Assembly: GCA_963555925.1 (NCBI GenBank) | Contig: CAUVXJ010000002.1 | Coordinates: 42,056-106,055 of the forward strand | Source: Protofrankia sp963555925 | GTDB lineage: Bacteria; Actinomycetota; Actinomycetes; Frankiales; Frankiaceae | Reading direction: 5' to 3' | DNA length: 64,000 nt | Part shown: in pieces, positions 32,701 through 42,369 of the stretch | Layout: every line of letters begins with the position of its first letter | Position numbering within the stretch: position 1 is the first letter of the stretch | Translations under genes and position numbers: made by a program | Notes under the pieces: model-generated | What the model was told of the DNA's origin: nothing | What the model saw: the letters and a program-made list of their open reading frames with translations, nothing else | Database searches by the model: none

Positions 32701-33387
32701 GTGGGCAGCGTCGTGCTGTCGCCGCTGGCGCGATTATTTGACGGCGCGCTGCTGGCTGCGGGTGCGCGGGTGGATGAGGCCGGGCGGGCGGCCGCCTTTG
32801 CGGATCTGGCTCGTCGTTACTGCGAGCCTGGTCGCTACTACCACACATTCCGTCACATCAGCGAGACGCTGACCGCGTTACGGCCGCTTGTCGCGGCTGA
32901 TCGGGCCTGGGATCAGCCGACCGGGCACGCCGGCGCGATGTCGGCGGTTGCCGCCGGCAGGCTTGCGATCTTCTTCCATGACGCGGTCTATGACACCTGC
33001 GCGGGCGACAACGAGGCCCGCTCCGGGGACCTGGCCGTTGGCACGCTGACCGCTCTGGGATGTCGGTGGTCCGTGGTCCGCGACGTCGACCGGCTGGTGC
33101 GGGCAACGAGGACGCATGTGTCCACCGAACCCGACGAAGCCATGGTCAACGATGCGGACCTGCGGGTGCTCGCCCGTCCGGCGCCCGCATACGACGTCTA
33201 CGTCCGCAGAGTACGGCGGGAATACGGCTGGGCCTCCTCGGAACAGTGGGTCGCCGGCCGGGCGGCCGTCCTGCGTGCGTTGCTCGACCGCCGGGTATAT
33301 GCGACGCCCTGGGCATATCACCACTGGGAGTCGGCAGCCCGTGCCAACCTGCGCCGCGAACTGGCCGATCTTCGGTGTGTCCGGTAG
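32701..33387 (+). CDS. HD-domain predicted metal-dependent phosphohydrolase
   Basis: The 228-residue product resembles the COG4339-type HD hydrolases. The first His lies in RYYHTFRHISE, the HD pair in FFHDAVYD, followed by AGDNEARSGDLAV, and a later Asp in VNDADLRVLA. The substrate is unknown. The GTG at 32701 has GGAGGGG three bases upstream, closer than usual. The 310 bp before it hold no plus-strand gene. Confidence 0.85.
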   Translation: MGSVVLSPLARLFDGALLAAGARVDEAGRAAAFADLARRYCEPGRYYHTFRHISETLTALRPLVAADRAWDQPTGHAGAMSAVAAGRLAIFFHDAVYDTCAGDNEARSGDLAVGTLTALGCRWSVVRDVDRLVRATRTHVSTEPDEAMVNDADLRVLARPAPAYDVYVRRVRREYGWASSEQWVAGRAAVLRALLDRRVYATPWAYHHWESAARANLRRELADLRCVR

Positions 33388-33538
33388 GTGAACGGCCTGA
33401 TTCTTTGCCGTCCTGAAGTGTGTACATCCTTGATGTATTCGTGGTCTACATGATGGAAATAGACAATAAGTCAACAACTGCGATCATGAATCGGTCGAAT
33501 GGCTGGCAAACGATGCCACGCTGGCCGACGCTGGGAAG

Positions 33539-34900
33539 GTGGACGAAACGGATCAGGCAGTGTCCGCCGCGGGCGGCCCGGTGGACGCGGCAAACGACGG
33601 TCCACCGATATCGGCCCGGCTCGATGCCTTTGTCGAGCGACTACGGATGCTCGGGGCCGTCACCCGGCCGGATGTCGCGCGCGCGTTTGCCACCGTCCGG
33701 CGGGACCGCTGTCTGACCGGCTTCTATGACGGTGTGGGGCCCACGCCGCGCTACCTCACGGTCTCCCAGGACCACCCGCCGTCCGGCGACGTCCTCGACG
33801 CGGCCTATACCGACAGCGCGCTCGTCACCCATATCCCGCAGGCTTCCCGTGACACACAGGCTTCCGAGGGCACACAGGCATCCGGGGATCAGAGCGTGGT
33901 GCTGTCGTCGTGTTCCCAACCGTCGCTGGTCGCCCGCATGATCGAGTGGCTGGATGTTGTGCCGGGCATGCGTGTGTTGGAGATCGGTGCCGGCACCGGA
34001 TACAACGCGGCGCTCCTAGCCGTGCTGGGATGCCGGGTGACATCGGTCGACGTCTCCCTGCTCGTGGTCACCGAGGCACGCGCATCGCTGGCACGGCTGG
34101 CCGCGGACGGTGTCGACACGTCTCTGGTCACGGTCGTCCACGGCGACGGCTACCACGGGTGGCCCGATGACGCGCCCTATGACCGGGTGGTCGTCACCTG
34201 CGCCGTGAACGGCCTGGCGCCGTCGTGGGTGGAACAGCTCGGCCCCTGCGGGGGAATTCTCGCTCCGATGCGTCACGGCGGCCTCTCGCCGATCATTCTG
34301 GTGACGACCGGCGTGGCGGATGTGGCTGCCGGCGCGGATGTGGCTGCCGGCGCGGACGTGGCTGCCGGCGCGATGTACGGCCGGGGTCTGGCACCGGCCG
34401 GATTCCTGCCGGTCACGGGACCTCTCGGCTGGTACGGCCCGTCCTCGGTGCCGCCGTTCGTCCGTTCGACCGCGGCGCCCGTCACCCGGCACCGGGTGTT
34501 GCCCGCGGACCTGCATCCGCGCGATCTGGCGGACCTGTGTTTCGCCGCGGCATGCCTGGACGAACGGGTGACCCGGGTACACGTCGCCGGGGCGCCCGAC
34601 GAGTGGGGCGGTTGCGGCGTCTTCGACCCGGACACCGGATCCGCGGCGCTGTTCACCCACGATGAGGTGATCCTCGCCGGGGACCCGGTTGCCCTCGACA
34701 CCGCGATCGCGCTCATCGACGCCTGGGAGCGTCGCGGCCGCCCGAAAGTCACGGACTGGACGTGTCGGTTCGGTCTGTCCGGTCCGCCGGACACTCCGAT
34801 CCTGCTCGCCGTGGACTGGGTCTGCACCATGCCGACGGGAACCACGCCGATCGGAACCGCGCCGATCGGAACCACGCCGACGGGAACCGCGCCGCGGTGA
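33539..34900 (+). CDS. Protein-L-isoaspartate O-methyltransferase-like protein
   Basis: The 453-residue product has a SAM-binding core, MRVLEIGAGTGYNAALLAVLG, and the PCMT-like sequence around it (SSCSQPSLVARMIEWLDVVPG, VHGDGYHGWPDDAPYDRVVV). An N-terminal helical part and a C-terminal domain of about 150 residues make it longer than classical Pcm (about 210). It contains GADVAAGADVAAGADVAAGA and a Thr/Gly/Pro C-terminal tail, both from tandem repeats. The GTG start is preceded by GGGAAG. It may methylate damaged protein or a secondary metabolite. Confidence 0.85.
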   Translation: MDETDQAVSAAGGPVDAANDGPPISARLDAFVERLRMLGAVTRPDVARAFATVRRDRCLTGFYDGVGPTPRYLTVSQDHPPSGDVLDAAYTDSALVTHIPQASRDTQASEGTQASGDQSVVLSSCSQPSLVARMIEWLDVVPGMRVLEIGAGTGYNAALLAVLGCRVTSVDVSLLVVTEARASLARLAADGVDTSLVTVVHGDGYHGWPDDAPYDRVVVTCAVNGLAPSWVEQLGPCGGILAPMRHGGLSPIILVTTGVADVAAGADVAAGADVAAGAMYGRGLAPAGFLPVTGPLGWYGPSSVPPFVRSTAAPVTRHRVLPADLHPRDLADLCFAAACLDERVTRVHVAGAPDEWGGCGVFDPDTGSAALFTHDEVILAGDPVALDTAIALIDAWERRGRPKVTDWTCRFGLSGPPDTPILLAVDWVCTMPTGTTPIGTAPIGTTPTGTAPR

Positions 34901-34933
34901 CCCGCCGGCCGTCCTACGGCTATGGTTTCGCCC

Positions 34934-36063
34934 ATGTCAGTAACGAAGGCGGTGATTCCGGCTGCGGGGCTGGGCACCCGGTTCCTGCCCGCGACCAAGT
35001 CCCTTCCCAAGGAGATGCTGCCGGTCGTCGACCGGCCGGCTATCGAGTATGNNNNNNNNNNNNNNNNNNNNNNNNNNNNNNNNNNNNNNNNNNNNNNNNN
35101 NNNNNNNNNNNNNNNNNNNNNNNNNNNNNNNNNNNNNNNNNNNNNNNNNNNNNNNNNNNNNNNNNNNNNNNNNNNNNNNNNNNNNNNNNNNNNNNNNNNN
35201 NNNNNNNNNNNNNNNNNNNNNNNNNNNNNNNNNNNNNNNNNNNNNNNNNNNNNNTACGAGATGTCCTTCTTGTCACGAGTCGTACCAAGAAGGCGATAGA
35301 GGATCATTTCGACCGAGATGCCGATCTTGAGGCCGCCCTGGAACGCAAGGGCGACACGACCCGGCTGGACCGGGTCCGCGCGTCCGCCGGGTTCGCCGAG
35401 GTCCACTCCGTCCGGCAGCAGGCGCCGCGCGGGCTGGGCCATGCGGTGCTGTGCGCGGCCGCGCACGTCGGGCGCGAGCCGTTCGCGGTTCTGCTCGGTG
35501 ACGACCTGATCGACGAGCGTGACTCGCTGCTGGTGGAGATGCTCGCGGTACAGGAGCGTTTCGGGGGCAGCGTCGTAGCCCTGATGGAGGTACCTGAGGA
35601 TCTTGTTTCCCTGTACGGGGTCGCGACCGTCGACCCCACGCCCGTCACGCCCGTCACGGCCGCTGCCGGGACGGCACCGGCCGCCGGCTACCAGACTGTC
35701 CGTATCCGGGACCTGGTCGAGAAGCCTCCGGTAGCCGAGGCGCCCAGCAATCTTGCGATCATTGGCCGGTACATCCTGTCACCGTCGATTTTCGACGTCC
35801 TGCGGGAGACACCGCCCGGCCGTGGGAACGAGATCCAGCTCACCGACGCGCTGCGGACGCTCGCAACGCTCGGTGACGACGCTGGTGAGCCCGTCCACGG
35901 GGTGGTCTTCACCGGGCGTCGCTATGACACCGGCGACCGGGTGGATTACCTCAAGGCCGTGATCCGGCTCGCCTGTGAGCGGTCCGACATCGGCCCGGAG
36001 CTGTACCCGTGGTTGGAGGAGTACGTCTCCGCCGGGGGGCCCAAGGCCGAGCCCGGCCTGTGA
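34934..36063 (+). CDS. galU: UTP-glucose-1-phosphate uridylyltransferase (interrupted by an assembly gap)
   Basis: The two parts flank a run of 203 N. The first has the nucleotide-binding start VTKAVIPAAGLGTRFLPATK and SLPKEMLPVVDRPAIEY. The second starts RDVLLVTSRTKKAIEDHFDR and continues with GHAVLCAAAHVGREPF, LLGDDLIDERDS and EKPPVAEAPSNLAIIGRYIL to the end. The family needs only about 11 residues between AIEY and RDVLLVT, so the real missing sequence is about 33 bp. The two parts are in different frames only because of the N count. GalU makes UDP-glucose. moeA follows. Confidence 0.93.
35052..35254. other. Assembly gap inside galU (203 N)
   Basis: The N count does not match the roughly 33 bp expected from galU family conservation, and it shifts the frame. 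The gene is probably intact in the organism. Confidence 0.9.
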
Positions 36064-36119
36064 TGATCGGGAACCCGTTTGACCGGGGTCTGTGATGATC
36101 AGGGGCCTGTGATGGCCGG

Positions 36120-37373
36120 ATGAAGTCGGTGGACGCGCATGTCGCCGACATCCTCGATGTGGTCGTCCCGCTGCCGCCGCGGTCGTTGCCGCTGGGGTCC
36201 GCGCACGGCTGTGTGCTCGCCGCGGACCTTCGCGCGGGTTCCGCCCTGCCCGGGTTCGACAACTCGGCCATGGACGGATATGCCGTGCACATCGCTGACG
36301 TGGCCGACGCCGGCCCCGAGCGTCCGGTCACCTTGGCGGTCACCGGGGATATTCCGGCTGAGGCGGGCACACCGTCGCCGGTGGCGCGCGGTACCGCGGC
36401 GCGGATCATGACGGGCGCGCCGCTGCCGCCCGGTGCCGACACCGTCGTCCAGCTTGAGTGGACCGACGGTCGGATGGACCGGGTGACCGTGACGCGCGCG
36501 CCCGGGCCCGGTCAGAACATCCGGCGGGCCGGCGAGGACGTAGCCGTGGGTGACCTGGTCCTGTCCGCCGGACGGCTGCTCGGTGCGGCCCAGATCGGCC
36601 TGCTGGCCGCGCTCAACGTGGCGACTCCGGTTGTCCATCCCCGCCCCCGGGTCGGGGTGCTCTCGACCGGCAGCGAGCTGGTGGAGGTGGGGGAAACCCT
36701 GGGCCCGGGGCAGATCGTCGACTCCAACAGCCACGCGGTGGCGGCGGCGGCACGCGAGGCGGGCGCGCAGATACGGCGGCTTGGCGGCGTCCCCGACTCC
36801 CCGGACGCGTTCGCCACGGTGCTTGCCGGCGTTCTCGCCGACGTCGACGTTGTGATCACCACTGGCGGGGTGAGCGTGGGAGCCTTCGACGTGGTCAAAC
36901 AGGTCCTCGCCGGTTCGGGGAAGGTCCGTTTCGAGTCGCTGGCCATGCGGCCCGGGAAGCCTCAGGGATTCGGGGTGATCGACGGGGTGCCGATCTTCAC
37001 GTTGCCGGGTAATCCGGTCAGCGCGCTGGTGTCGTTCGAGCTGTTCGTCCGACCCGCGTTGCTGCGGATGCGGGGGCTTGCCTGCGTGCACCGCCCGACG
37101 CTGGTCGCCACGACCGCGCAGGAGCTGCGCTCGTCCCGGGGCCGGCGTTCGTATCTGCGGGTCCGGTTGGCTGCGGCCGGAGCCGGGCGGCCGCCGGTCG
37201 CCCATCTGGCGGGTGGCCAGGGATCGCATCAGCTCTCGGCCCTGGCCGTCGCGGACGCATTGCTGATCGTCCCGGGGGACGGTGTCGACCGGCCGGTGGG
37301 GACAGAGCTGACCGCGCTGCGGCTCGGTGGCGACATGCCACCGTTCGATGCCGGGACACCGTCTCATGAGTGA
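36120..37373 (+). CDS. moeA: MoeA/gephyrin-like molybdopterin molybdotransferase
   Basis: The 417-residue product is of the MoeA family: LPGFDNSAMDGYAV, TGAPLPPGADTVVQLE, VGVLSTGSELVE, ITTGGVSVGAFDV and FTLPGNPVSALVSFEL. It inserts molybdate into adenylylated molybdopterin. In Corynebacterium a gephyrin-like homologue (Glp) also works in cell division with the membrane receptor GlpR, and a GlpR gene lies 2.6 kb downstream, so this protein may be Glp. The ATG at 36120 has only a weak site. Its stop overlaps moaC by 8 bp. Confidence 0.93.
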   Translation: MKSVDAHVADILDVVVPLPPRSLPLGSAHGCVLAADLRAGSALPGFDNSAMDGYAVHIADVADAGPERPVTLAVTGDIPAEAGTPSPVARGTAARIMTGAPLPPGADTVVQLEWTDGRMDRVTVTRAPGPGQNIRRAGEDVAVGDLVLSAGRLLGAAQIGLLAALNVATPVVHPRPRVGVLSTGSELVEVGETLGPGQIVDSNSHAVAAAAREAGAQIRRLGGVPDSPDAFATVLAGVLADVDVVITTGGVSVGAFDVVKQVLAGSGKVRFESLAMRPGKPQGFGVIDGVPIFTLPGNPVSALVSFELFVRPALLRMRGLACVHRPTLVATTAQELRSSRGRRSYLRVRLAAAGAGRPPVAHLAGGQGSHQLSALAVADALLIVPGDGVDRPVGTELTALRLGGDMPPFDAGTPSHE

Positions 37374-37872
37374 GCCACGGCTGACCCATGTGGACGCCAC
37401 CGGTGCCGCGCGCATGGTCGACGTGTCCGCCAAGGACGTGACGGTACGGACCGCGCTCGCCCGGGGGTGTCTGCGGGTCGCACCAGCCGTCGTCGACCTG
37501 CTCCGCGGCACCGGTGTAGCCAAGGGGGACGCGCTCGGTGTCGCCCGGGTGGCCGGCATCATGGGCGCCAAGCGCACACCCGAACTCATCCCGCTGTGTC
37601 ATCCGATCGCCCTGTCGGGGGTCCAGGTGGAGCTGGACGTCCACGATCATGGAGTCGAGATCACCGCGACCACCCGGACGACGGACCGCACCGGCGTGGA
37701 GATGGAGGCGTTGACCGCGGTCGCGGTGGCCGGGCTCGCCCTGCATGACATGGTCAAGGCGGTTGATCCGGAGGCGATGCTCACCGACATCCGCCTGCTG
37801 GCCAAGACCGGTGGGCGCTCCGGTGACTGGCACCGTACGCCGACGGATGGGCCGGGCGGTGGCGCCCGGTGA
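37366..37872 (+). CDS. moaC: Cyclic pyranopterin monophosphate synthase MoaC
   Basis: The 168-residue product has the MoaC signatures MVDVSAKDVTVRTA, GIMGAKRTPELIPLCHPI and TDRTGVEMEALTAVAVAGL. It makes cyclic pyranopterin monophosphate, an early step of molybdenum-cofactor synthesis. It overlaps moeA by 8 bp and mogA by 4 bp, so the three are one operon. moaA is not in this window. Confidence 0.95.
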   Translation: MSEPRLTHVDATGAARMVDVSAKDVTVRTALARGCLRVAPAVVDLLRGTGVAKGDALGVARVAGIMGAKRTPELIPLCHPIALSGVQVELDVHDHGVEITATTRTTDRTGVEMEALTAVAVAGLALHDMVKAVDPEAMLTDIRLLAKTGGRSGDWHRTPTDGPGGGAR

Positions 37873-38448
37873 GTCATGCGGTGGCGGTACCCGACGGCGC
37901 CCGCGCCCGGGTGATCACCGTCTCGGATCGCGCGCACGCCGGCAGCTACGTTGACCGGTCCGGGCCGTTGGCCGCCGAGGCGCTGGGTCTGATCGGCTTT
38001 GCCGTTGACGACGTGGTTGTCGTCCCCGATGATCGATCGGCGATCGTGATCGCGCTGGAGGCTGCCGTTGCGGCCGGCATTCACCTGGTTGTCACCACCG
38101 GCGGTACCGGTCTCGCGCCCAGGGATGTCACGCCGGAGGCGACCCGACAGGTCATCGATCGGGAGGTACCCGGACTCGCCGCCGCGCTGCGGGATGCCGG
38201 CCGGGCGGAGGTTCCGACCGCGGTGCTCTCCCGGGGCGTCGTCGGTGTCCGAGGCGGAACACTTGTGGTGAACCTGCCGGGTTCGGCGGGCGGTGTCTCC
38301 GACGGGGTGCGCGTACTGGCCGGGGTGGTCGGGCATGCGGTGGCCCAGATACGGGGCGCAGATGATCATAGTCATGTCGATCCGGGCCATGTCGATCCGG
38401 GCCGCGTCGATCCGGGCCGCGTCGATCCGGGCCGCGTCGATCCGGGCC
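37869..38448 (+). CDS. MogA/MoaB-type molybdopterin adenylyltransferase, 3' end in a gap
   Basis: The GTG at 37869 overlaps the moaC stop (GTGA). The 193 visible residues have VITVSDRAHAGSYVDRSGPL, VVTTGGTGLAPRDVTPEATR, and VVNLPGSAGGVSDGV. The protein would adenylylate molybdopterin before MoeA acts. After the core, the frame enters a GHVDPGRVDPGRVDPG tail from 15-bp repeats and runs into the N gap, so the true stop is unknown. Confidence 0.92.
38378..38448. repeat. 15-bp tandem repeat at the edge of the third gap
   Basis: About five units of GTCGATCCGGGCCGC (the first with AT in place of GC near its end) run straight into the N run. The repeat is in frame with mogA and probably caused the assembly break. 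Confidence 0.9.
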
Positions 38449-38838
38449 NNNNNNNNNNNNNNNNNNNNNNNNNNNNNNNNNNNNNNNNNNNNNNNNNNNN
38501 NNNNNNNNNNNNNNNNNNNNNNNNNNNNNNNNNNNNNNNNNNNNNNNNNNNNNNNNNNNNNNNNNNNNNNNNNNNNNNNNNNNNNNNNNNNNNNNNNNNN
38601 NNNNNNNNNNNNNNNNNNNNNNNNNNNNNNNNNNNNNNNNNNNNNNNNNNNNNNNNNNNNNNNNNNNNNNNNNNNNNNNNNNNNNNNNNNNNNNNNNNNN
38701 NNNNNNNNNNNNNNNNNNNNNNNNNNNNNNNNNNNNNNNNNNNNNNNNNNNNNNNNNNNNNNNNNNNNNNNNNNNNNNNNNNNNNNNNNNNNNNNNNNNN
38801 NNNNNNNNNNNNNNNNNNNNNNNNNNNNNNNNNNNNNN
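38449..38838. other. Assembly gap (390 N) between mogA and rimJ
   Basis: The end of mogA and the start of rimJ are missing. The tandem repeat at the left edge suggests that the true interval may be shorter or longer than 390 bp. Confidence 0.95.
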
Positions 38839-39455
38839 GGCCGGCACGTCTCACCGACGGGTCGGTGGGCGTACGTCCGCTGCGGTTGCGTGAGGCTGTC
38901 ACCTGGGTCGAAATCCGCGTACGCAACGGTGAATGGCTCGGGCCCTGGGAGGCGACCCCCAAAGCGATGCCCGTCACGGCGGACGCATGGGCGCAGCGCC
39001 AGACCATCGGGGTGTACAGCCGGATGGTGCGACGGTTGCGTCAGCAGGCACGTCTCGGTACCGCATTGCCATTCGCGGTGACGTTCCAGGGGCGACTGGT
39101 GGGGCAGGTCACCGTGTCCACGATCGTTCGTGGTGCGCTGAACAGCGGGCATCTCGGCTACTGGGTTGACCGCGGCTATGCCGGGCGCGGTATCACGCCG
39201 ACCGCGGTGGCGCTGGTCGTGGACCACTGTTTCACCGCGGCGGCACTGCACCGGGTGGAGGCGTACGTCCGTCCGGAGAACACCGCGAGCCGCCGGGTGG
39301 TGGAAAAACTGGGGTTCCGCGAGGAGGGGCTCCACCGGCGCTATCTGGCGATCGGTGGGACTTACCGGGATCACATCAGCTATGCCATCACCCTGGAGGA
39401 CGCCCCGGAGGGGTTACTGAACCGCTGGCGTGGCAGCCGCGCCTCACGTAGCTAA
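38839..39455 (+). CDS. rimJ: GNAT acetyltransferase, RimJ-like (5' end in gap)
   Basis: About 204 residues are visible from PARLTDGSVGVRPLRLREA. The GNAT core includes LPFAVTFQGRLVGQVTVS, LGYWVDRGYAGRGITPTAVA and EAYVRPENTASRRVVEKLGF. RimJ acetylates the N-terminus of ribosomal protein S5 in E. coli. In actinobacteria a rimJ-like gene follows galU-moeA, as here. Only a few N-terminal residues appear to be missing. Confidence 0.9.
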
Positions 39456-39958
39456 GTGGTCGGGTACCGGTCGCTTCTTAACTTTTGGTAGCCATATGAC
39501 GACTTTCGCGTGTGATGGTGTCCACGTGAAAGATGTGGTTGTCACGGTTTGTCAGTCCGATAAGATCTTTTTGTGACGTGGAAGCGGTGCTGTCGCAAAG
39601 CGGAGCACCTTCAATGGTGGCCGTACGTAACAAAGAGGTCACTAGGTGCGAACGTGGTATCGATCGCGATGGTGCGACACGCGGGCATCAGGTCGGTGAC
39701 CAGACGGTATTCCCTCACTAGCGTTTCTTGGTGCCGCTGGTTGCGCGAGCCGTTTCATGATCGCGTCGCTCGGGCTTCCTCGCATTTCGGCGCAGTCGGC
39801 ATGCGAGGTCCGGGCCGGCCGGCGTCATCGTCGATATCCGAGTCAGCAGGAAGGCAACCGTCCATGATCAGCTCGCCCGCGCGGCAGTCTGCGCCGCCTC
39901 AGCCACGCGCGGGTGGTTGCGGGTTCGCGGCACGGTACTGTCTTCCACACCCGCGGCC
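39456..39958. other. Intergenic region between rimJ and glpR
   Basis: No gene is supported in about 500 bp. Base composition is lower in GC between 39470 and 39720. The promoter of glpR is likely within this stretch, but no clear -10/-35 pair can be picked by eye. Confidence 0.4.
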
Positions 39959-41275
39959 ATGAGCGCGCTCATCTGGCTCGCGATCGTCGCGGTCTGGGGT
40001 TTCGTGCTCATCCCCATGTGGCTGAGGCGCCATGACAGCACGTTGGAACAGCGGTCAGCCGAACGTTTCACGATGGCCATGCGAGTCCTGTCACGGCGAG
40101 GGGCGTCGCGGCCGGGTAGGGGGTCCGTGATGCGGCCAGTCGCTTCCCAACCGGGTGAGGACGCGGCCTCCGGACCGGCGCGTTCGGTCTCTTCGGCGGA
40201 AATCCGGGCGCGGAGCGTCAGTTCCACCCGCCCCGTCACTCTCGGTCATGTCCCGTCCGGAGAGAGAGCCGGAAGTGGACGGCGCGCAACGCCTCCACCG
40301 CGACGGAAAGCCGACGCGGAGCGGCGGGCGCTGCTTCGGCTTCGCCGCCGGCGACTCCTGGTACTGTTCGCCGCCGTATCGGTGACTGCGCTGCTCGCCG
40401 GGTTGTTGAGCGGCATCTGGATCGTGTTTCAACTTCTGGTGGATGTCGCGTTCATCGCCTACCTCGTGCATCTGCGCCAGACCGCCCGGGCTGACCAACG
40501 CCTGCGTGTGTCCCGGTTGGCGCTGGACCGCAGGATCGCGGCGGAGCGGGTCGCCCGGTACGGCCATCGGACGGCTCACCCCGGTGCCGCCGACAGCGTG
40601 GCCGGGCCGTGGGCGTCGGACAGCGAACCCTTCCGGCTGTCCGACTCCGTCGTGGTGCGTCGTGGGCCCAGCCTCGGTGCCGAACCCGGCTCCGGTGCCG
40701 ATCTCGGGGTCGCCACCGCGGAGACCGTCGACCTTTCCCAGATCGCAGCGGCTGCCGCGGCTGGTAGCGGCGGTCGGCAACCGCGTGTCGTCGACGGCAC
40801 GGTTGTCGACGGCACGGTTCTCAACGGCACAGTTGTCGACGGCACGGTTGTCGACGGCCAGGGCGCCGACGGCCTGCTCGGGAACGCGACGGTCACCGAG
40901 GGATTCGTGCCGATCGCGGTCGGCGCTACCGACGACTCCGCGAATGCGGCATATGCCGATGCCGAGTACGCCGGCGCGATCGAGGATGAGAGCAGGCCCG
41001 ATGCCGAGCAGGGTTCCGGCGAGGGGATGGGATCCCCGGGTGGCGGACGCGCGACGGGCCGGCCGGGAGCCCGCCCGAACACGTCCAAGCCGGGGCGGGT
41101 GCAGGTGAATCCGCCGGGGACGCACGGTGGTCTGACCGCGGGGCCGGCGCCGGCGGCCGGCTCGCAGCAGCCTGAGGCGGAAGCCGGGGCGGCAACCGGG
41201 GCGGCAACCGGGGCGGCAACCGGGGATCCGGACGAGCTCGACGAGTTGCTCCGTCGGCACGCGGTCGGAAGTTGA
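39959..41275 (+). CDS. glpR: GlpR/SepX-like membrane protein (gephyrin-like receptor)
   Basis: The 438-residue product starts MSALIWLAIVAVWGFVLIPM, a membrane helix followed by WLRRHDSTLEQRSAERFTMA, which is typical of GlpR/SepX-type proteins. Two further helices lie at about 133-152 and 154-172. The C-terminal 260 residues are disordered, with repeated VDGTV units (40790-40860) and GAATGAATGAATG. In Corynebacterium GlpR recruits the MoeA-like Glp to the septum, and in Streptomyces SepX is a divisome component. The moeA, rimJ, glpR order is the usual actinobacterial one. Confidence 0.8.
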   Translation: MSALIWLAIVAVWGFVLIPMWLRRHDSTLEQRSAERFTMAMRVLSRRGASRPGRGSVMRPVASQPGEDAASGPARSVSSAEIRARSVSSTRPVTLGHVPSGERAGSGRRATPPPRRKADAERRALLRLRRRRLLVLFAAVSVTALLAGLLSGIWIVFQLLVDVAFIAYLVHLRQTARADQRLRVSRLALDRRIAAERVARYGHRTAHPGAADSVAGPWASDSEPFRLSDSVVVRRGPSLGAEPGSGADLGVATAETVDLSQIAAAAAAGSGGRQPRVVDGTVVDGTVLNGTVVDGTVVDGQGADGLLGNATVTEGFVPIAVGATDDSANAAYADAEYAGAIEDESRPDAEQGSGEGMGSPGGGRATGRPGARPNTSKPGRVQVNPPGTHGGLTAGPAPAAGSQQPEAEAGAATGAATGAATGDPDELDELLRRHAVGS

Positions 41276-41397
41276 GCACACCGGCAGATGCCGGCGGTTC
41301 TCAGATCGAAGATCGAATATGATGGGCGAGTCGTCTGATCGACGAACGTGTGCCAAAATCTACCTCGTGATGAGCCGTTGATGATCACCGTCTGCTG

Positions 41398-41931
41398 ATG
41401 ATTGCGGCCTTTGGTGGCGTCCAGATCGACAACCGTGATACCGATCCGCCTCGCTTCCGCGAGTGTGACCTGGCTGATGTCGAACGACGGACGGCGGCGG
41501 CCCTCGCGGAACTGCGTCCACGGCTGCTGGTCGGCGCGGCTGCGTCCGGGGCCGACCTGGTGGTGCTGGCCGCCGCGCGCGCGGAAGGGCTCGACGTGCG
41601 AGTGGTACTGCCGTTCGATGTCGACACGTTCAGGCGGACGTCGGTCGAGAACCGCGGGCCGTTGTGGTGTGCCCGGTACGACGAGTTGATCGCTTCGTTG
41701 AAGCCGTGCGAGTTGGAGATCCTCGGTGAGGTCGAGGACGATGAGGTGTATCACCGCACGAACACCCGCCTGCTCGCACGCGCCGCGCAACTGCGACGAA
41801 CACCCGCGGAGGAAGTGGTCGCGCTGGTGCTGCGCCCGATCGTTTCGCACCGCGCGTCGGTAACCGACGATCTGGTGGACAAGGCCAGGGTCGCGGGCCT
41901 TCCCGTCGTCGAGGTGCCCACTTTCGGCTGA
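41398..41931 (+). CDS. SLOG-like Rossmann protein
   Basis: The 177-residue product begins MIAAFGGVQIDNRDTDPPRF. The central LVGAAASGADLVVLAAARAE, followed by VRVVLPFDVDTFRRTSVEN, resembles SLOG-family folds that bind nucleotide or nucleotide-derived ligands. A C-terminal strand-helix region follows (VVALVLRPIVSHRASVTDDL). The function is unknown. It is a stand-alone protein here, with no adjacent effector domain. The ATG at 41398 is preceded by overlapping stops and starts without a clear ribosome site. Confidence 0.7.
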   Translation: MIAAFGGVQIDNRDTDPPRFRECDLADVERRTAAALAELRPRLLVGAAASGADLVVLAAARAEGLDVRVVLPFDVDTFRRTSVENRGPLWCARYDELIASLKPCELEILGEVEDDEVYHRTNTRLLARAAQLRRTPAEEVVALVLRPIVSHRASVTDDLVDKARVAGLPVVEVPTFG

Positions 41932-42369
41932 TCGTGGTCGAACGGGGCCGGCGGTCGAACGGGCTGTGCATAATGGCTGCGTGACCGTGTCCGCGCCGCG
42001 CTTCTCCGAGCTGATCGCCGGGGCTGTCGCGCGCGCCGACGCAGGGGTCTGTTGTCGGTACCCTCGCGTGCGCTGACGTCCGCATCGCCGTCCTGACGTC
42101 CCTGGCCTGGTCCCTCCGACCAGTCCTGCACGCGAGGGGCCATTGCCGGAGAAGCCCGGTCAGTTCTGCCCGGCCTGTGTAGATCGGGCGGCATTCGGCT
42201 GATCCATCCGTCAGGTTGCTGTCTGACGACCACTCGCACATACGGCCCGTGGCCGGTATGACATTGTACAGACTGGTATGACGTGCTTCTCCTGTTTCTC
42301 GTTCCGTTTCTTGTTCCGGCATCTGTCATCCGCCAGTCATCACTGATGTGAGCGCAAAGGGGCGTCACA
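41932..42369. other. Intergenic stretch with a truncated frame
   Basis: A GTG at 41981 opens only 31 codons, MTVSAPRFSELIAGAVARAD and then an early stop at 42074. The first 22 residues read like the start of a normal protein, so this may be a truncated gene. Nothing else is supported up to 42369. Confidence 0.4.
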
